Assembly: GCF_014699075.1 (NCBI RefSeq)
Contig: NZ_JACXAB010000009.1
Coordinates: 1 to 64,000, forward strand
DNA: 64,000 bases
Source: Microvirga sp.
Lineage (GTDB): Bacteria > Pseudomonadota > Alphaproteobacteria > Rhizobiales > Beijerinckiaceae
Direction of reading: 5' to 3'
A model generated the notes under the pieces. The model saw only the letters and a list, made by a program, of their open reading frames with translations. It ran no database searches and had not been told where the DNA came from. Shown in pieces: positions 1-8,636 of the stretch (positions within the stretch are counted from its first letter, which is position 1; every line of letters starts with the position of its first letter). The position numbers and the translations under genes are program-made.

Positions 1-2
1 AT

Positions 3-62
3 GGGATCGAGGCTGAGGAATGCCGCAACTACTTCACCGCCGCAGGATATGGATTCATCTGA
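3..62 (+). pseudogene. possible C-terminal tail of an IS630-type transposase
   Basis: The first frame open from the left edge gives a 19-residue tail (GIEAEECRNYFTAAGYGFI) and then TGA. The pattern EC-x-NYF-x-x-AGY resembles the extreme C-terminus of IS630-family transposases as I recall them. Only this tail is in the window, so it may belong to a complete insertion sequence to the left. The match is short and the call is tentative. Confidence 0.4.
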
Positions 63-696
63 ACCGCCGTTGCTCTAATTGGTCAGCTTTGGCAGTCCCT
101 CGCAGAATTTCCACAAAGTACGCGTTCCCACCGACGACGAACTGTACGACTTTGTGGACGGGCTGAGGATTCTCCGGAGTTTCAGGGCTTGGGACGAACG
201 TAGAGGCACCCCAGTCAGTATCCTGCTCTATCTCTCTGGGATCTCTGGGAGGACCTAAGAGGAGTGCGCCGATGACTAGGCCAATTCCACCTATTTGTGC
301 ACCGGCGACGGTACCACCGGCGATGAATCCTGGGATGCCCGTAGCTTCACCAAGTATGGTGAAAAACGCCAATCCTGCGAACGCTCCAGCAAATTCATCC
401 TCATAATCACCAGGACCTGACTGTGCAGTTCCCCCTGATGTGCTTCCACCAGATGTACCGCTCGGTGGCGAACTGGTTGAAGCAGGCGCGGTGGTAGAAC
501 CTGAACCCCAGGAGCCCGAACTGCCTCCTCCAGTGGTACTAGCCGTTCCGTCGCCTCCAACAGTTGTACTTGTACTTGTTTGACTCTGTGTTCCTGGAGA
601 GACGACATAGCCGCCATTGCCTACAGGACACAAAGAAATTGCTTTGCCGTGAGATTCCCACCAGTCAAGCCATGCTGATAACGAGTCCTGCGCCAT
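55..696 (-). CDS. hypothetical Gly/Ser/Thr-rich protein with hydrophobic C-terminal half
   Basis: A 213-residue protein of unknown function. Residues about 35-95 are low complexity, built of Gly, Ser and Thr like a flexible linker. Residues about 100-150 form one or two hydrophobic, glycine-rich segments (AGAFAGLAFF, GGIGLVIGALLLG) that could span a membrane, and the last 60 residues are polar. There is no clear signal peptide. It sits beside a possible transposase tail and a roughly 200-bp AT-rich gap, and its codon use is less GC-rich than the housekeeping genes beside it, which suggests acquired DNA. The reading frame is convincing but no family is recognised. Confidence 0.6.
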   Translation of the reverse strand: MAQDSLSAWLDWWESHGKAISLCPVGNGGYVVSPGTQSQTSTSTTVGGDGTASTTGGGSSGSWGSGSTTAPASTSSPPSGTSGGSTSGGTAQSGPGDYEDEFAGAFAGLAFFTILGEATGIPGFIAGGTVAGAQIGGIGLVIGALLLGPPRDPREIEQDTDWGASTFVPSPETPENPQPVHKVVQFVVGGNAYFVEILRGTAKADQLEQRRFR

Positions 697-893
697 CGTA
701 TTGCCCCTTAAATAAAACGTTTCTTAGTAACACTTTCTTTTGAGGGAAAAACTATCCATGCAGGTAGGAATATTAAGATTAAAACCCTTTAAAATATTGA
801 TTTATAGCGATAAGTTTTAATCTACCCATAAGATATGCAACCCCTGGTGCTTTGTCTCAGAAACGGCTCGCTGGCTGGAACTCAGTGCTTCGC

Positions 894-3800
894 TTACGCG
901 ACCATTCCCCCAGCTGTCGCGACACGCCCCCGCATCTCTCCCAGATGCTCCAGCAAAACCTTCGCACTCGGCAACCCGGCGACAGTGGCGAGGCGTTTGA
1001 GGATGACCGGCGGTACCCTTTCGGCATCGAATGTGCCTTCAATGGTCAGGCGCTGCCATTGGAAGATGTCGTTGAAGAGGCGGTGGGCTTCGGTGAGTGT
1101 CCTAGCGTCATCTGCAGGGAGCAGACCGAGCGACTGCGCCTCGGCGAAGGTGGCCTCGGTCGAAAGGCCGGCCAGCGACGGATGCTTGTGCGCATGGGCT
1201 AGCACCAGACCCTGCGCGATGAAGTCGAGATCCGTCAGGCCGCCGCGGGCGAGCTTCATGTCCCAAGGATCGCTGTCGCCCTTTTCCTGCGCGATCAGCT
1301 CGCGCATGGTGCGCACCTCCTTGAAGACGTGTTTCGGATCGCGCTTGGTGGTGAGGATGTCCTTCACGGCTTGCGAGACTTCAGCGCCGAAAGTCTCGTC
1401 ACCCGCGAGCACGCGGGCGCGGGTGAGGGCCATGTGCTCCCACAAATCAGCTTCAGTCTTCTGGTAGCTGACGAAGCCCTTGAACTGCGAGGCGACAGGG
1501 CCCTTTCCGCCCTGGGGGCGCAGGCGCAGATCCACTTCGTAGAGCAGTCCACGTCGTGTCGGCACCGTGAGCGCCGAGACGAGCCGCTGCGTGAGGCGGG
1601 TGTAATAGACGACCGCATCGAGGCTGCGCGGGCCGGTGCTCTCGCGCTGGTTCTCGTCGAAATCGTAGATCACCACGAGGTCGAGATCGGAGCCTGCCGT
1701 CAGCTCTCGGCTGCCGAGGCGCCCGAGGCCGAGGATCCCAATCCTTGAGCCCGGCACGCTACCATGCTCAGCCTCGAAGGCGCGGCGCACCTCGTCGAAG
1801 GAAGCACGGATGACGGCGCGCGCAATGGCCGCGTAGGCCTCGCCCGTCTGTGTGGGAGAGATGACGCCGGAGAGCAGGCGCGCGCTTGTGACGAAGCGCA
1901 TCTGCCGCGCGGCATCGCGCGCACGATCGAGAAAATCCTCGAAGTCGCGCGGCGGCCCGATGAGCTGACGCACCTGGGCTTCGATGGTCTCGTCGTCGGT
2001 GGTGGGCGTGCCGAAGGCGGGGTCGATGAGCGCATCGAGCACGTGGGGCGATTGGGCCACCGTATCGGCCAAGCGCGGCGCGGTGCCGAGCAGATCGGCG
2101 AAGAGGAGCCGCAGGCGGTCGTGGGATTGCAGGATGGTGAGGAGTTCGACGGCAGCCGGCATGCGGCCGAAAGCGCGGTCGAGGGCAGCCAGCGCTCCAT
2201 CGGGATCGGCCGTGCCGCCGAGCGCCGCAAGCAGCGCCGGCGTGAGTTCGGTCAGCACCTCGCGGGCGCGGGCGCTCTGGATCGCGGGACGGCGGCCGAA
2301 ATGCCAGCCACGCACGGTCTCAGCCACACGCTCGGGCTCGTGGAAGCCCATGCGCTGGAGGGTAGCCAACGTATCAGGATCGTCGTCCGAACCGGTGAAG
2401 ACGAGGCTGCCCACATCGGAGGCGAGCTCCGGCCCTTCCTCGAACAGAAGCGCATAATGCCCCTGCACGATCTTCGCTTGCTCCGTGAGGGCTTTCGAGA
2501 AGGCTTTCAGGTTGGGATAGCCGCAGAACTTGGCGAAGCGCTTGAGCTGCTCCTCGTCGGACGGCAGACGCTGCGTCTGCTCGTCGGCCACCATCTGCAG
2601 CCGGTGCTCGATGGTGCGCAGGAAGCGGTAGGCGTCCGAGAGTTCGTGGCGCGCATGGGCGGTGATCCAGCCCTCGTCATGAAGCGCTTTGAGCATGTCG
2701 AGGGTACGGCGCCCGCGCAAACCGGGACGCCGACCGCCGAACACAAGCTGCTGCGTCTGCACGAAGAACTCGATCTCGCGGATACCGCCGCGCCCGAGTT
2801 TGATGTCGTGGCCGGCCACCGCGATCTGGTCATGACCACGCACCGCGTGGATCTGCCGCTTCATGGCGTGCACGTCGGCGATGGACGCGAAGTCGAAATA
2901 CTTGCGCCAGATGAAGGGGCGCAGCTCCTTCAGGAAGTCTTCGCCAAGCGTCAGGTCCCCTGCGATGGGCCGCGCCTTGATGAAAGCCGCGCGCTCCCAG
3001 TTCTGCCCCACCGTTTCGTAATAGACATAAGCCGAGGACAGCGACACAGCCGTCGGCGTCGAGCCCGGATCGGGGCGCAGGCGATAATCGACCCGATGCA
3101 CATAGCCGTCGGCCGTGCGCTCCTGCAGCAGCTTGGCGAGTTGCTGGGCGATGCGGGTGTAGACAGTCGCCGCCTCGGATGGATCGCGCAGAACTTGCGT
3201 TTCCGGATCGAAGAAGATCACGAGGTCGATGTCGCTCGAGTAGTTGAGCTCCCCTGCCCCGTGCTTGCCCAGCGCCAGCACGGTGAAGCCGGAGCCCTCG
3301 CCCGGGTTGTCCGGATTCACGAGATTGACCCGCCCGAGATCCGCCATCTCGGTGAGCACGAGATTGACGCCACCGGCAACAGACGCGTCGGCAAAATCCG
3401 AGAGCGCCTGCGTCACCTCTTCCGTACTCCAGAGGCCACCGATATCGGCCATGGCGACGAGGAGCGCGTGAGCGTTACGGTTCTGCCGAAAGGCCTGCAC
3501 GGCACCGTCGCGGGTGATCGCGCCGGAGCGCAATTCACGAAAAAGGCCCGACTGATTGTCGATGATGGCGCGATGCGCCTCCTCCGGAGAGGAGAAGGCG
3601 AGCCTCGCCATGCGCGCGGGATCGTTGACGGTCAGCTGCCAGAGGAAAGGAGAATGATCAGCGAGCCCAAGCAGGAGTTCGCAGAAAAGTCCTTCGCTCA
3701 GATGCTCCAACAGGCCGGCGGCCTCAGGCTCGCCGCGCGCCCGATCGATGAAATCCTTCAACTGCGCCTTGGCGCGCTTCTGATCGGCCACAAGGGGAGC

Positions 3801-3902
3801 TTGGGACAAACGGCTGAGGAGGGTGTCTTTCACATCCGGCACGGCGCGCTCTTCGGGTTTTCCAAGATGACCCGAGTGTTCATGCCGGGCATCCGGAGGC
3901 AA
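894..3902 (-). CDS. glnE: bifunctional glutamine synthetase adenylyltransferase/deadenylase
   Basis: GlnE attaches AMP to glutamine synthetase and removes it in response to PII status, setting nitrogen assimilation in the cytoplasm. The 1002-residue product has the expected two halves, each with a nucleotidyltransferase core. The N-terminal (deadenylylating) core shows YSSDIDLVIFFD near residue 221 and the C-terminal (adenylylating) core shows AGSDLDLVVIYDFD near residue 734. Length fits the family (about 950-1000). It lies 34 bp downstream of a sensor kinase on the same strand, so cotranscription is likely. The start is the first ATG of the frame; a GTG about 20 codons later is possible. Confidence 0.96.
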   Translation of the reverse strand: MPPDARHEHSGHLGKPEERAVPDVKDTLLSRLSQAPLVADQKRAKAQLKDFIDRARGEPEAAGLLEHLSEGLFCELLLGLADHSPFLWQLTVNDPARMARLAFSSPEEAHRAIIDNQSGLFRELRSGAITRDGAVQAFRQNRNAHALLVAMADIGGLWSTEEVTQALSDFADASVAGGVNLVLTEMADLGRVNLVNPDNPGEGSGFTVLALGKHGAGELNYSSDIDLVIFFDPETQVLRDPSEAATVYTRIAQQLAKLLQERTADGYVHRVDYRLRPDPGSTPTAVSLSSAYVYYETVGQNWERAAFIKARPIAGDLTLGEDFLKELRPFIWRKYFDFASIADVHAMKRQIHAVRGHDQIAVAGHDIKLGRGGIREIEFFVQTQQLVFGGRRPGLRGRRTLDMLKALHDEGWITAHARHELSDAYRFLRTIEHRLQMVADEQTQRLPSDEEQLKRFAKFCGYPNLKAFSKALTEQAKIVQGHYALLFEEGPELASDVGSLVFTGSDDDPDTLATLQRMGFHEPERVAETVRGWHFGRRPAIQSARAREVLTELTPALLAALGGTADPDGALAALDRAFGRMPAAVELLTILQSHDRLRLLFADLLGTAPRLADTVAQSPHVLDALIDPAFGTPTTDDETIEAQVRQLIGPPRDFEDFLDRARDAARQMRFVTSARLLSGVISPTQTGEAYAAIARAVIRASFDEVRRAFEAEHGSVPGSRIGILGLGRLGSRELTAGSDLDLVVIYDFDENQRESTGPRSLDAVVYYTRLTQRLVSALTVPTRRGLLYEVDLRLRPQGGKGPVASQFKGFVSYQKTEADLWEHMALTRARVLAGDETFGAEVSQAVKDILTTKRDPKHVFKEVRTMRELIAQEKGDSDPWDMKLARGGLTDLDFIAQGLVLAHAHKHPSLAGLSTEATFAEAQSLGLLPADDARTLTEAHRLFNDIFQWQRLTIEGTFDAERVPPVILKRLATVAGLPSAKVLLEHLGEMRGRVATAGGMVA

Positions 3903-3936
3903 CCGAAAAGTGCCCCGGGGCTCTTATCCTTCAGGC

Positions 3937-5370
3937 TTAAGCGGCCGTCTGGAGGCTTGGCTGCGGCAGTTCCACGGCCTTGAGCGGTAGGGCCAGCACG
4001 ACCCTCAGGCCCGGCTCATTGTCTTCGAGCCTGAGCGCGCCGCCATGGAGACGCGCCACCGCCGCGGCAAGGCTCAAGCCTAGCCCGAAGCCGGGACGGG
4101 ACCGGGCCGTTTCCAGGCGAACGAAGCGCTCCAGCACCCGGCCCCGCTCCGCCTCCGGAATGCCCGGACCCCGGTCGGCCACCGCGATCCGCACCTCGCC
4201 ATCGCGACGATGGGCCGACACGCTGATCGTCTTGCTGGGAGCGTCGGACGAGGCGCCGTATTTGAGTGCATTGTCGAGGAGGTTCGACATGGCCTGCCCG
4301 AGAAGCTCGCGGCTGCCGTGAACGGGCAGATCGTCATCGACCGACACCTCAAGGTCCACACCGGCCTCCTCGGCCAAGGCGTCGTAGAGCTCGGCCACGC
4401 CGCGCACCGCCTCGGCCGCGTCGAAGTCCGCAAGACCTTCGCGGGCGCTGCCGGCTTCAAGCCGCGCGATCATGAGCAGCGCGTTGAAGATGCGGATGAG
4501 GTTGTCGCTCTCGTCGATGGTGGCTTCCAGGGCCGTCTTCAGCTCGTCGGGGGTCCTGGCCGTGCGCAGGGCCTCGTCGGCCTTGTTGCGCAGGCGCGTC
4601 AGTGGTGTCTTTAGGTCGTGGGCGATGTTGTCCGAAACCTCCTGCATGCCGCGCATCAGCTCGCCGATCCGATCGAGCATGGCATTGAGGTTCTCCGCAA
4701 GCCGGTCGAGTTCGTCGCCGGTTCCCGCCACCTTCAGCCGGCCGCCGAGATCACCCGCCATGATGTGGCGCGTGATGTCCGTCATGTCGTCGACACGCTT
4801 GAGCACCCTCCTGGTGATGAACCATCCGCCCAGGCAGCCGAGGACGCCGATGAACAGGAGCGAATAGCCGAAGGCGCGTTGGATGATGTCGCGCAGGCGC
4901 CGGCGTTCCTCGATGTCGCGCCCCACGAGAAGCCTGAACCCACCGGGCAGAAGATACACGCGAACGATGGCCACATCGGGCCGCGTCTCCGTTTCGTCGG
5001 TGCGGTTGTAGAGCGTTTCGAACTGGCCTGTCCGGCCAAGCACATCGGGAGGCAGAGCGCCCACATTGCCGGCGACGCGTTCGCCCGTCTCGGTTGTGAC
5101 GAGATAGATCAAGGCGCCCGGTGCCCGCGAGCGGCGCTCGACACTCGTGACGAGGCGGCGCAGCCCTCCGAACCTGTACAGGTTGGACAAGCTGTCGATC
5201 TCGCCCTCGATAGTGGAGACGAACTGCTCCGTGAGCAGCCGCTGGGCGTTCCAGGCCACATAGCCGAGGCCCACGAAAGCGAAGATCGTGAAGATGAGCA
5301 GATAGGCGAAAGACAGCTTGAAGGCTGTCGTGCGGACGAGCTTGCCGATGGCGCTCATGAAGACGCTCAT
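3937..5370 (-). CDS. sensor histidine kinase (HAMP, HisKA, HATPase)
   Basis: Membrane kinase that should phosphorylate the response regulator encoded 10 bp upstream. From the chosen start (MSVFMSAIGK) there is an N-terminal membrane segment, a periplasmic domain of about 120 residues, a second membrane segment ending near GGWFITRR, a HAMP linker, the dimerisation box with phospho-acceptor His (NIAHDLKTPLTRLRNKADEA, near residue 250), and ATP-binding boxes NLLDNALKYG, DRGPGIP and GFGLGLSLAAAVARLHGG. The frame runs 19 codons further upstream but would overlap the regulator gene, so the ATG just after that gene is preferred. The signal sensed is unknown; placement beside degP suggests envelope stress, which is inference. 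Confidence 0.92.
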   Translation of the reverse strand: MSVFMSAIGKLVRTTAFKLSFAYLLIFTIFAFVGLGYVAWNAQRLLTEQFVSTIEGEIDSLSNLYRFGGLRRLVTSVERRSRAPGALIYLVTTETGERVAGNVGALPPDVLGRTGQFETLYNRTDETETRPDVAIVRVYLLPGGFRLLVGRDIEERRRLRDIIQRAFGYSLLFIGVLGCLGGWFITRRVLKRVDDMTDITRHIMAGDLGGRLKVAGTGDELDRLAENLNAMLDRIGELMRGMQEVSDNIAHDLKTPLTRLRNKADEALRTARTPDELKTALEATIDESDNLIRIFNALLMIARLEAGSAREGLADFDAAEAVRGVAELYDALAEEAGVDLEVSVDDDLPVHGSRELLGQAMSNLLDNALKYGASSDAPSKTISVSAHRRDGEVRIAVADRGPGIPEAERGRVLERFVRLETARSRPGFGLGLSLAAAVARLHGGALRLEDNEPGLRVVLALPLKAVELPQPSLQTAA

Positions 5371-5380
5371 GACCGCATCC

Positions 5381-6079
5381 TCACTCGTCCCCCTCCTCGG
5401 TACCGACACGGACCATATAGCCCGCACCGCGGATGGTGTGGATGAGCGGCTTGTCGAAACCCTTGTCGATCTTGGCGCGCAGGCGCGACACGTGAACGTC
5501 GATCACGTTGGTCTGGGGATCGAAGTGATAGTCCCATACATGTTCCAGCAGCATGGTGCGGGTGACCACCTGGTTGGCATTCTTCATCAGGTATTCGAGC
5601 AGCCGGAACTCGCGCGGCTGCAGCACAATCTCCTGGCCTGACCGCGTCACGCGATGGGACAGGCGGTCGAGTTCGAGATCGGCGATGCGGTAGACCGTCG
5701 GCTCCGCATGGGGCGCCGAGGCGCGGCGGCGCGAGAGAACCTCGACGCGGGCGAGAAGTTCGGAGAAGGCGTAAGGTTTCGGCAGGTAATCGTCGCCGCC
5801 CGCGCGCAGGCCCTTCACCCGGTCGTCCACTTGGCCCAGCGCCGAGAGGATGAGAACGGGCGTCTCCACCTTCTGCTCGCGGAGCGAGCGGATCAGGGAG
5901 AGGCCGTCGAGCTTGGGCAGCATGCGGTCGACCACGAGCACCTCGTAATCGCCGGCTTCCGCCATGGCGTAGCCGTCGAGGCCATCCGCGGCATGGTCCG
6001 CCACGTGGCCTGCTTCCCGGAACGCCTTGACCAGATAGGAGGCTGCCTCCCGGTCGTCCTCGATAATTAGAATCCGCAT
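5381..6079 (-). CDS. OmpR/PhoB-family response regulator
   Basis: DNA-binding regulator of 232 residues. It begins MRILIIEDD, giving the acidic pocket of the receiver; the phospho-acceptor Asp lies in VVDRMLPKLDG near residue 51 and the conserved Lys in DDYLPKPYAFSELLAR. The winged-helix output domain occupies about residues 130-225 (LQPREFRLLEYLMKNANQVV, VDVHVSRLRAKIDKG). The frame is open about 100 bp further upstream, but MRILIIEDD is the family start and the upstream part overlaps an intrinsic terminator. The gene precedes its kinase with 10 bp between them. DegP is encoded upstream and glnE downstream. Confidence 0.94.
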   Translation of the reverse strand: MRILIIEDDREAASYLVKAFREAGHVADHAADGLDGYAMAEAGDYEVLVVDRMLPKLDGLSLIRSLREQKVETPVLILSALGQVDDRVKGLRAGGDDYLPKPYAFSELLARVEVLSRRRASAPHAEPTVYRIADLELDRLSHRVTRSGQEIVLQPREFRLLEYLMKNANQVVTRTMLLEHVWDYHFDPQTNVIDVHVSRLRAKIDKGFDKPLIHTIRGAGYMVRVGTEEGDE

Positions 6080-6099
6080 CGGCCTGCACGCCACACAAG

Positions 6100-6153
6100 A
6101 AAAAGCCCGTCGGCGGACCGGCCCTGGAGGGGAAAGACCGGTCCGCCGCGGGC
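6100..6153 (-). terminator. intrinsic terminator between degP and the response regulator
   Basis: Read on the minus strand: a near-perfect GC-rich hairpin, with arms GGCGGACCGG and CCGGTCCGCC extended by a GCCCG/CGGGC pair across a small internal loop, followed directly by TTTTTC. It lies in the 141-bp gap after degP and before the regulator start, so the two-component pair probably has its own promoter or depends on read-through. Confidence 0.8.
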
Positions 6154-6220
6154 AGAAGACACCAGGTGTCGGGGGCAATCAACTCAGAAAGCCTGGTGCC
6201 TATGCTTTATCCGAGGGCTA

Positions 6221-7432
6221 TCAGACGCCCTTCGGCTGGCTCGCGACCTCGAGGGTCACGTTCCGCTCCTTGCCGTCACGCCAGAGCGTGAGCGACAGGC
6301 TCTTGCCCGGGGCGACATTGGCCACCTTGCGGGAGAGGTCCTTGGCTTCGTTGATCGGCTGCCCGTCGACGGCGACGATCGTATCGCCCGTCTTGACGCC
6401 GGCCTTGGCGGCAGGACCATCCTTCATGGCCTCGGCCACGAGGGCGCCCTTGGGCTCCTTCAGGCCAATGGCTTCGGCGATCTCCTTGGTTACCGGCTGC
6501 ATCTGCACGCCGATGAAGCCGCGGGTCACGGAGCCGTTCTCCTTGAGTGATGCGACCACGGTCTCGACCGTGCTCGCCGGGATGGCAAACGCAATACCCA
6601 CATTGCCGCCCGACGGCGAGAAGATCGCCGTGTTCACGCCCACCACCTCGCCTGCGAGGTTGAAGGTCGGGCCGCCCGAGTTGCCCCGGTTCACCGAAGC
6701 GTCGATCTGGATGAAGTCGTCGTAGGGGCCTGCGCCGATGTCGCGGTGCTGGGCCGACACGATACCGGCCGTCACCGTGCCGCCGAGACCGAACGGGTTG
6801 CCGATGGCCACCACCCAGTCGCCGATGCGGGCCTTCTGGCCTGCCAGGCGGACATAGGGGAAGTCGCTGCCCTCGACCTTCAGCAGGGCAAGATCGGTCT
6901 TCGGGTCGGTGCCGACCACCTTGGCGTCCAGGGTCTTGCCGTCGTCCATGGTGATCTCGACTTCGGAACCCTTGTCGACCACGTGGTTGTTGGTCACGAT
7001 GTAGCCGTCAGCGGAGACGAAGAAGCCCGAACCCATGGACTGGCCAAACCGGCGGGGCTGCTCGCGGCGCTGGCCGCGATCGCCACGGTCACCGCGCTCG
7101 CCCTCGCGGAACTGGCGGAAGAAGCGCTCCATCGGATGGCCCGGAGGCAGGTCCGGCGCCGAGAAGCGCGGGCCGTCCTCGTCGTCACGGTCGGCCACGT
7201 TCTGCACCTTGACCTTCACGGAAACCACGGCGGGCTTCACGCGCTCGATCACGTCGGCAAAGGACGGGACATTCTGAACCGGCTGAGCCATGGAGCGCAG
7301 CTCGGCATGGGCGGCATTGGGGGCAACAAGACCGCTCTCGACGGCGCCGCCTGCGATCAACGCAGCCACGGCCGCTGCGCCGAGCCATGTCGCGGTGCGC
7401 TTGCGGGCGGGAGTGGAAACCTTGTCCAACAT
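6221..7432 (-). CDS. degP: DegP/HtrA-family periplasmic serine protease
   Basis: Periplasmic quality-control protease. After an N-terminal signal/anchor segment (TATWLGAAAVAALIAGG) it has a trypsin-fold domain with His in VTNNHVV near residue 149, Asp in TDLALLKV near 179 and Ser in NRGNSGGP near 248, then one PDZ domain (about 290-395; GFIGVQMQPV, AGVKTGDTIVAVDG). Many Do-like proteases have two PDZ domains and about 480-500 residues; this 403-residue protein has one. An acidic/Arg-rich insert (FRQFREGERGDRGDRG) lies before the catalytic core. The chosen ATG has a good AGGAGAGA ribosome site; an in-frame ATG 13 codons upstream has none. It follows the ccm genes and precedes a two-component pair. 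Confidence 0.93.
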   Translation of the reverse strand: MLDKVSTPARKRTATWLGAAAVAALIAGGAVESGLVAPNAAHAELRSMAQPVQNVPSFADVIERVKPAVVSVKVKVQNVADRDDEDGPRFSAPDLPPGHPMERFFRQFREGERGDRGDRGQRREQPRRFGQSMGSGFFVSADGYIVTNNHVVDKGSEVEITMDDGKTLDAKVVGTDPKTDLALLKVEGSDFPYVRLAGQKARIGDWVVAIGNPFGLGGTVTAGIVSAQHRDIGAGPYDDFIQIDASVNRGNSGGPTFNLAGEVVGVNTAIFSPSGGNVGIAFAIPASTVETVVASLKENGSVTRGFIGVQMQPVTKEIAEAIGLKEPKGALVAEAMKDGPAAKAGVKTGDTIVAVDGQPINEAKDLSRKVANVAPGKSLSLTLWRDGKERNVTLEVASQPKGV

Positions 7433-7561
7433 CTCTTGTCTCTCCTGGATGAACCCTTGTCGGTTCGTCATGGGAGCAAGATGGGGTGTAGCGCCTTACG
7501 GTACCCTCACCCCAAGATGAAATGTTGGTAAGGTTCGTCGACAGGCGGACCGAGCCGTCTC

Positions 7562-7957
7562 TTACTTGCTCCTGCGGGACGAGCGCCTGAGCTGCTTGAG
7601 GCCGGATTTCCTCGATTTAAAGGTTCTGGGCGAGGCTGTTTTCAATTTTCTTCGGTCGACACGTTCGGCAGTCTTTGCCGCCTCGCTCCAGACCGCGCTG
7701 GTAGCGGGTGCCCTCCTTGGCGGGAGCGGGGTGTCCTTGCGAGCGACGAAAGCACGGCTCATGCACTGACTCACATGAGCAGCACGCCGCTCCACAATCC
7801 GCCGGAAGCTGTCGACACCGATCTTCCCCTTCGGGGCAATTGCAAGCCTGGCCTCCTGACGGCAGGCCTCGCGCTTGGCGACGAGATTTTCGTCTGCTCG
7901 TGTAGCGAAAGGGAGAACGAGAAGGACAAAACTCAATCCAAAGGCCGCTGCTTTCAC
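7562..7957 (-). CDS. small secreted basic protein, unknown function
   Basis: 131 residues starting at GTG behind AGGGACGG. An N-terminal signal peptide (MKAAAFGLSFVLLVLPFATRA) is followed by a mature part with two cysteines (REACRQEARLA and HVSQCMSRAF) and a strongly basic, Ser/Lys/Arg-rich C-terminus (SGLKQLRRSSRRSK). It is probably exported to the periplasm. It stands alone between ccmH and degP. I recognise no family; the Cys spacing resembles small PsiF-like exported proteins, but that is only an impression. Confidence 0.65.
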   Translation of the reverse strand: MKAAAFGLSFVLLVLPFATRADENLVAKREACRQEARLAIAPKGKIGVDSFRRIVERRAAHVSQCMSRAFVARKDTPLPPRRAPATSAVWSEAAKTAERVDRRKLKTASPRTFKSRKSGLKQLRRSSRRSK

Positions 7958-8171
7958 GACCGTCCCTTTCGCAGGAAATATCAGGAGATTGAGAGCCCGA
8001 TATCACCAGCTCGGCGGTTTGGCCCAGTGACAAATTTGTATGTTTACTTAAAAAAGCGAAGCCACTTCCAACTGAGGAATAATGCCCCAATTTGAGCGGA
8101 CTAATATCCCACAAACAAGGAAAATTTCACGCCCCAGCGTGATCTGAACGAGGCCAGGCGTGCTTGATGGC

Positions 8172-8633
8172 TCAAGCGCTCTGATCGCGCTTGAGCAGAT
8201 TCTCCAGCGCCGTCCGCTCCTCGTCATCGAGGCTTGCGCTGGCAGGTTGTGGGCGACGCCTCAAGGCAGCATAGGCGCCGATGCCGCCGAGGATCAGGAT
8301 CAGAGCCGGCGTCAGCCACAGCAGCAGGGTGTGAGAGCCGAAGGTGGGTTTCAGCAGCACGAACTCGCCGTAGCGCTGGACGAGGAAGTTCTCCACCTGA
8401 TCGTCCGTGTCGCCGGCCACGAGGCGCTCGCGCACGAGGAGGCGCAGGTCCTTGGCGAGTTGCGCGTCGGAATCGTCGATGGACTGGTTCTGGCAGACGA
8501 GGCAGCGCAGGCCTGCCGAGATCTCGCGGGCACGCCTTTCCAGGGCCGGATCCTTCAGCACCTCGCCCGGCTGCACGGCAAAGGCGGAGGCGCTGAAGAG
8601 AAGGGCCGCGATGAGAGCGAGGACGACGCGCAT
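8172..8633 (-). CDS. ccmH: cytochrome c maturation protein CcmH (CycL)
   Basis: Membrane-anchored thiol-oxidoreductase subunit of the cytochrome c haem-lyase complex; it reduces the CXXCH cysteines of apocytochrome c in the periplasm. The 153-residue protein has a signal peptide (MRVVLALIAALLFSASAFA), the diagnostic redox motif LRCLVCQNQSIDDS near residue 43-56, and a C-terminal membrane helix (LLWLTPALILILGGIGAYAAL). It is the last gene of ccmI-ccmE-ccmF-ccmH, with 3 bp between ccmF and its ATG. Confidence 0.96.
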   Translation of the reverse strand: MRVVLALIAALLFSASAFAVQPGEVLKDPALERRAREISAGLRCLVCQNQSIDDSDAQLAKDLRLLVRERLVAGDTDDQVENFLVQRYGEFVLLKPTFGSHTLLLWLTPALILILGGIGAYAALRRRPQPASASLDDEERTALENLLKRDQSA

Positions 8634-8636
8634 GGC

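Noticed and set aside
1764-3983. Long plus-strand open frame (739 codons) opposite glnE
   Set aside because: It is the antisense shadow of glnE in GC-rich DNA; its product is Arg/Glu/His-rich without domains, while the minus-strand frame has full GlnE motifs.
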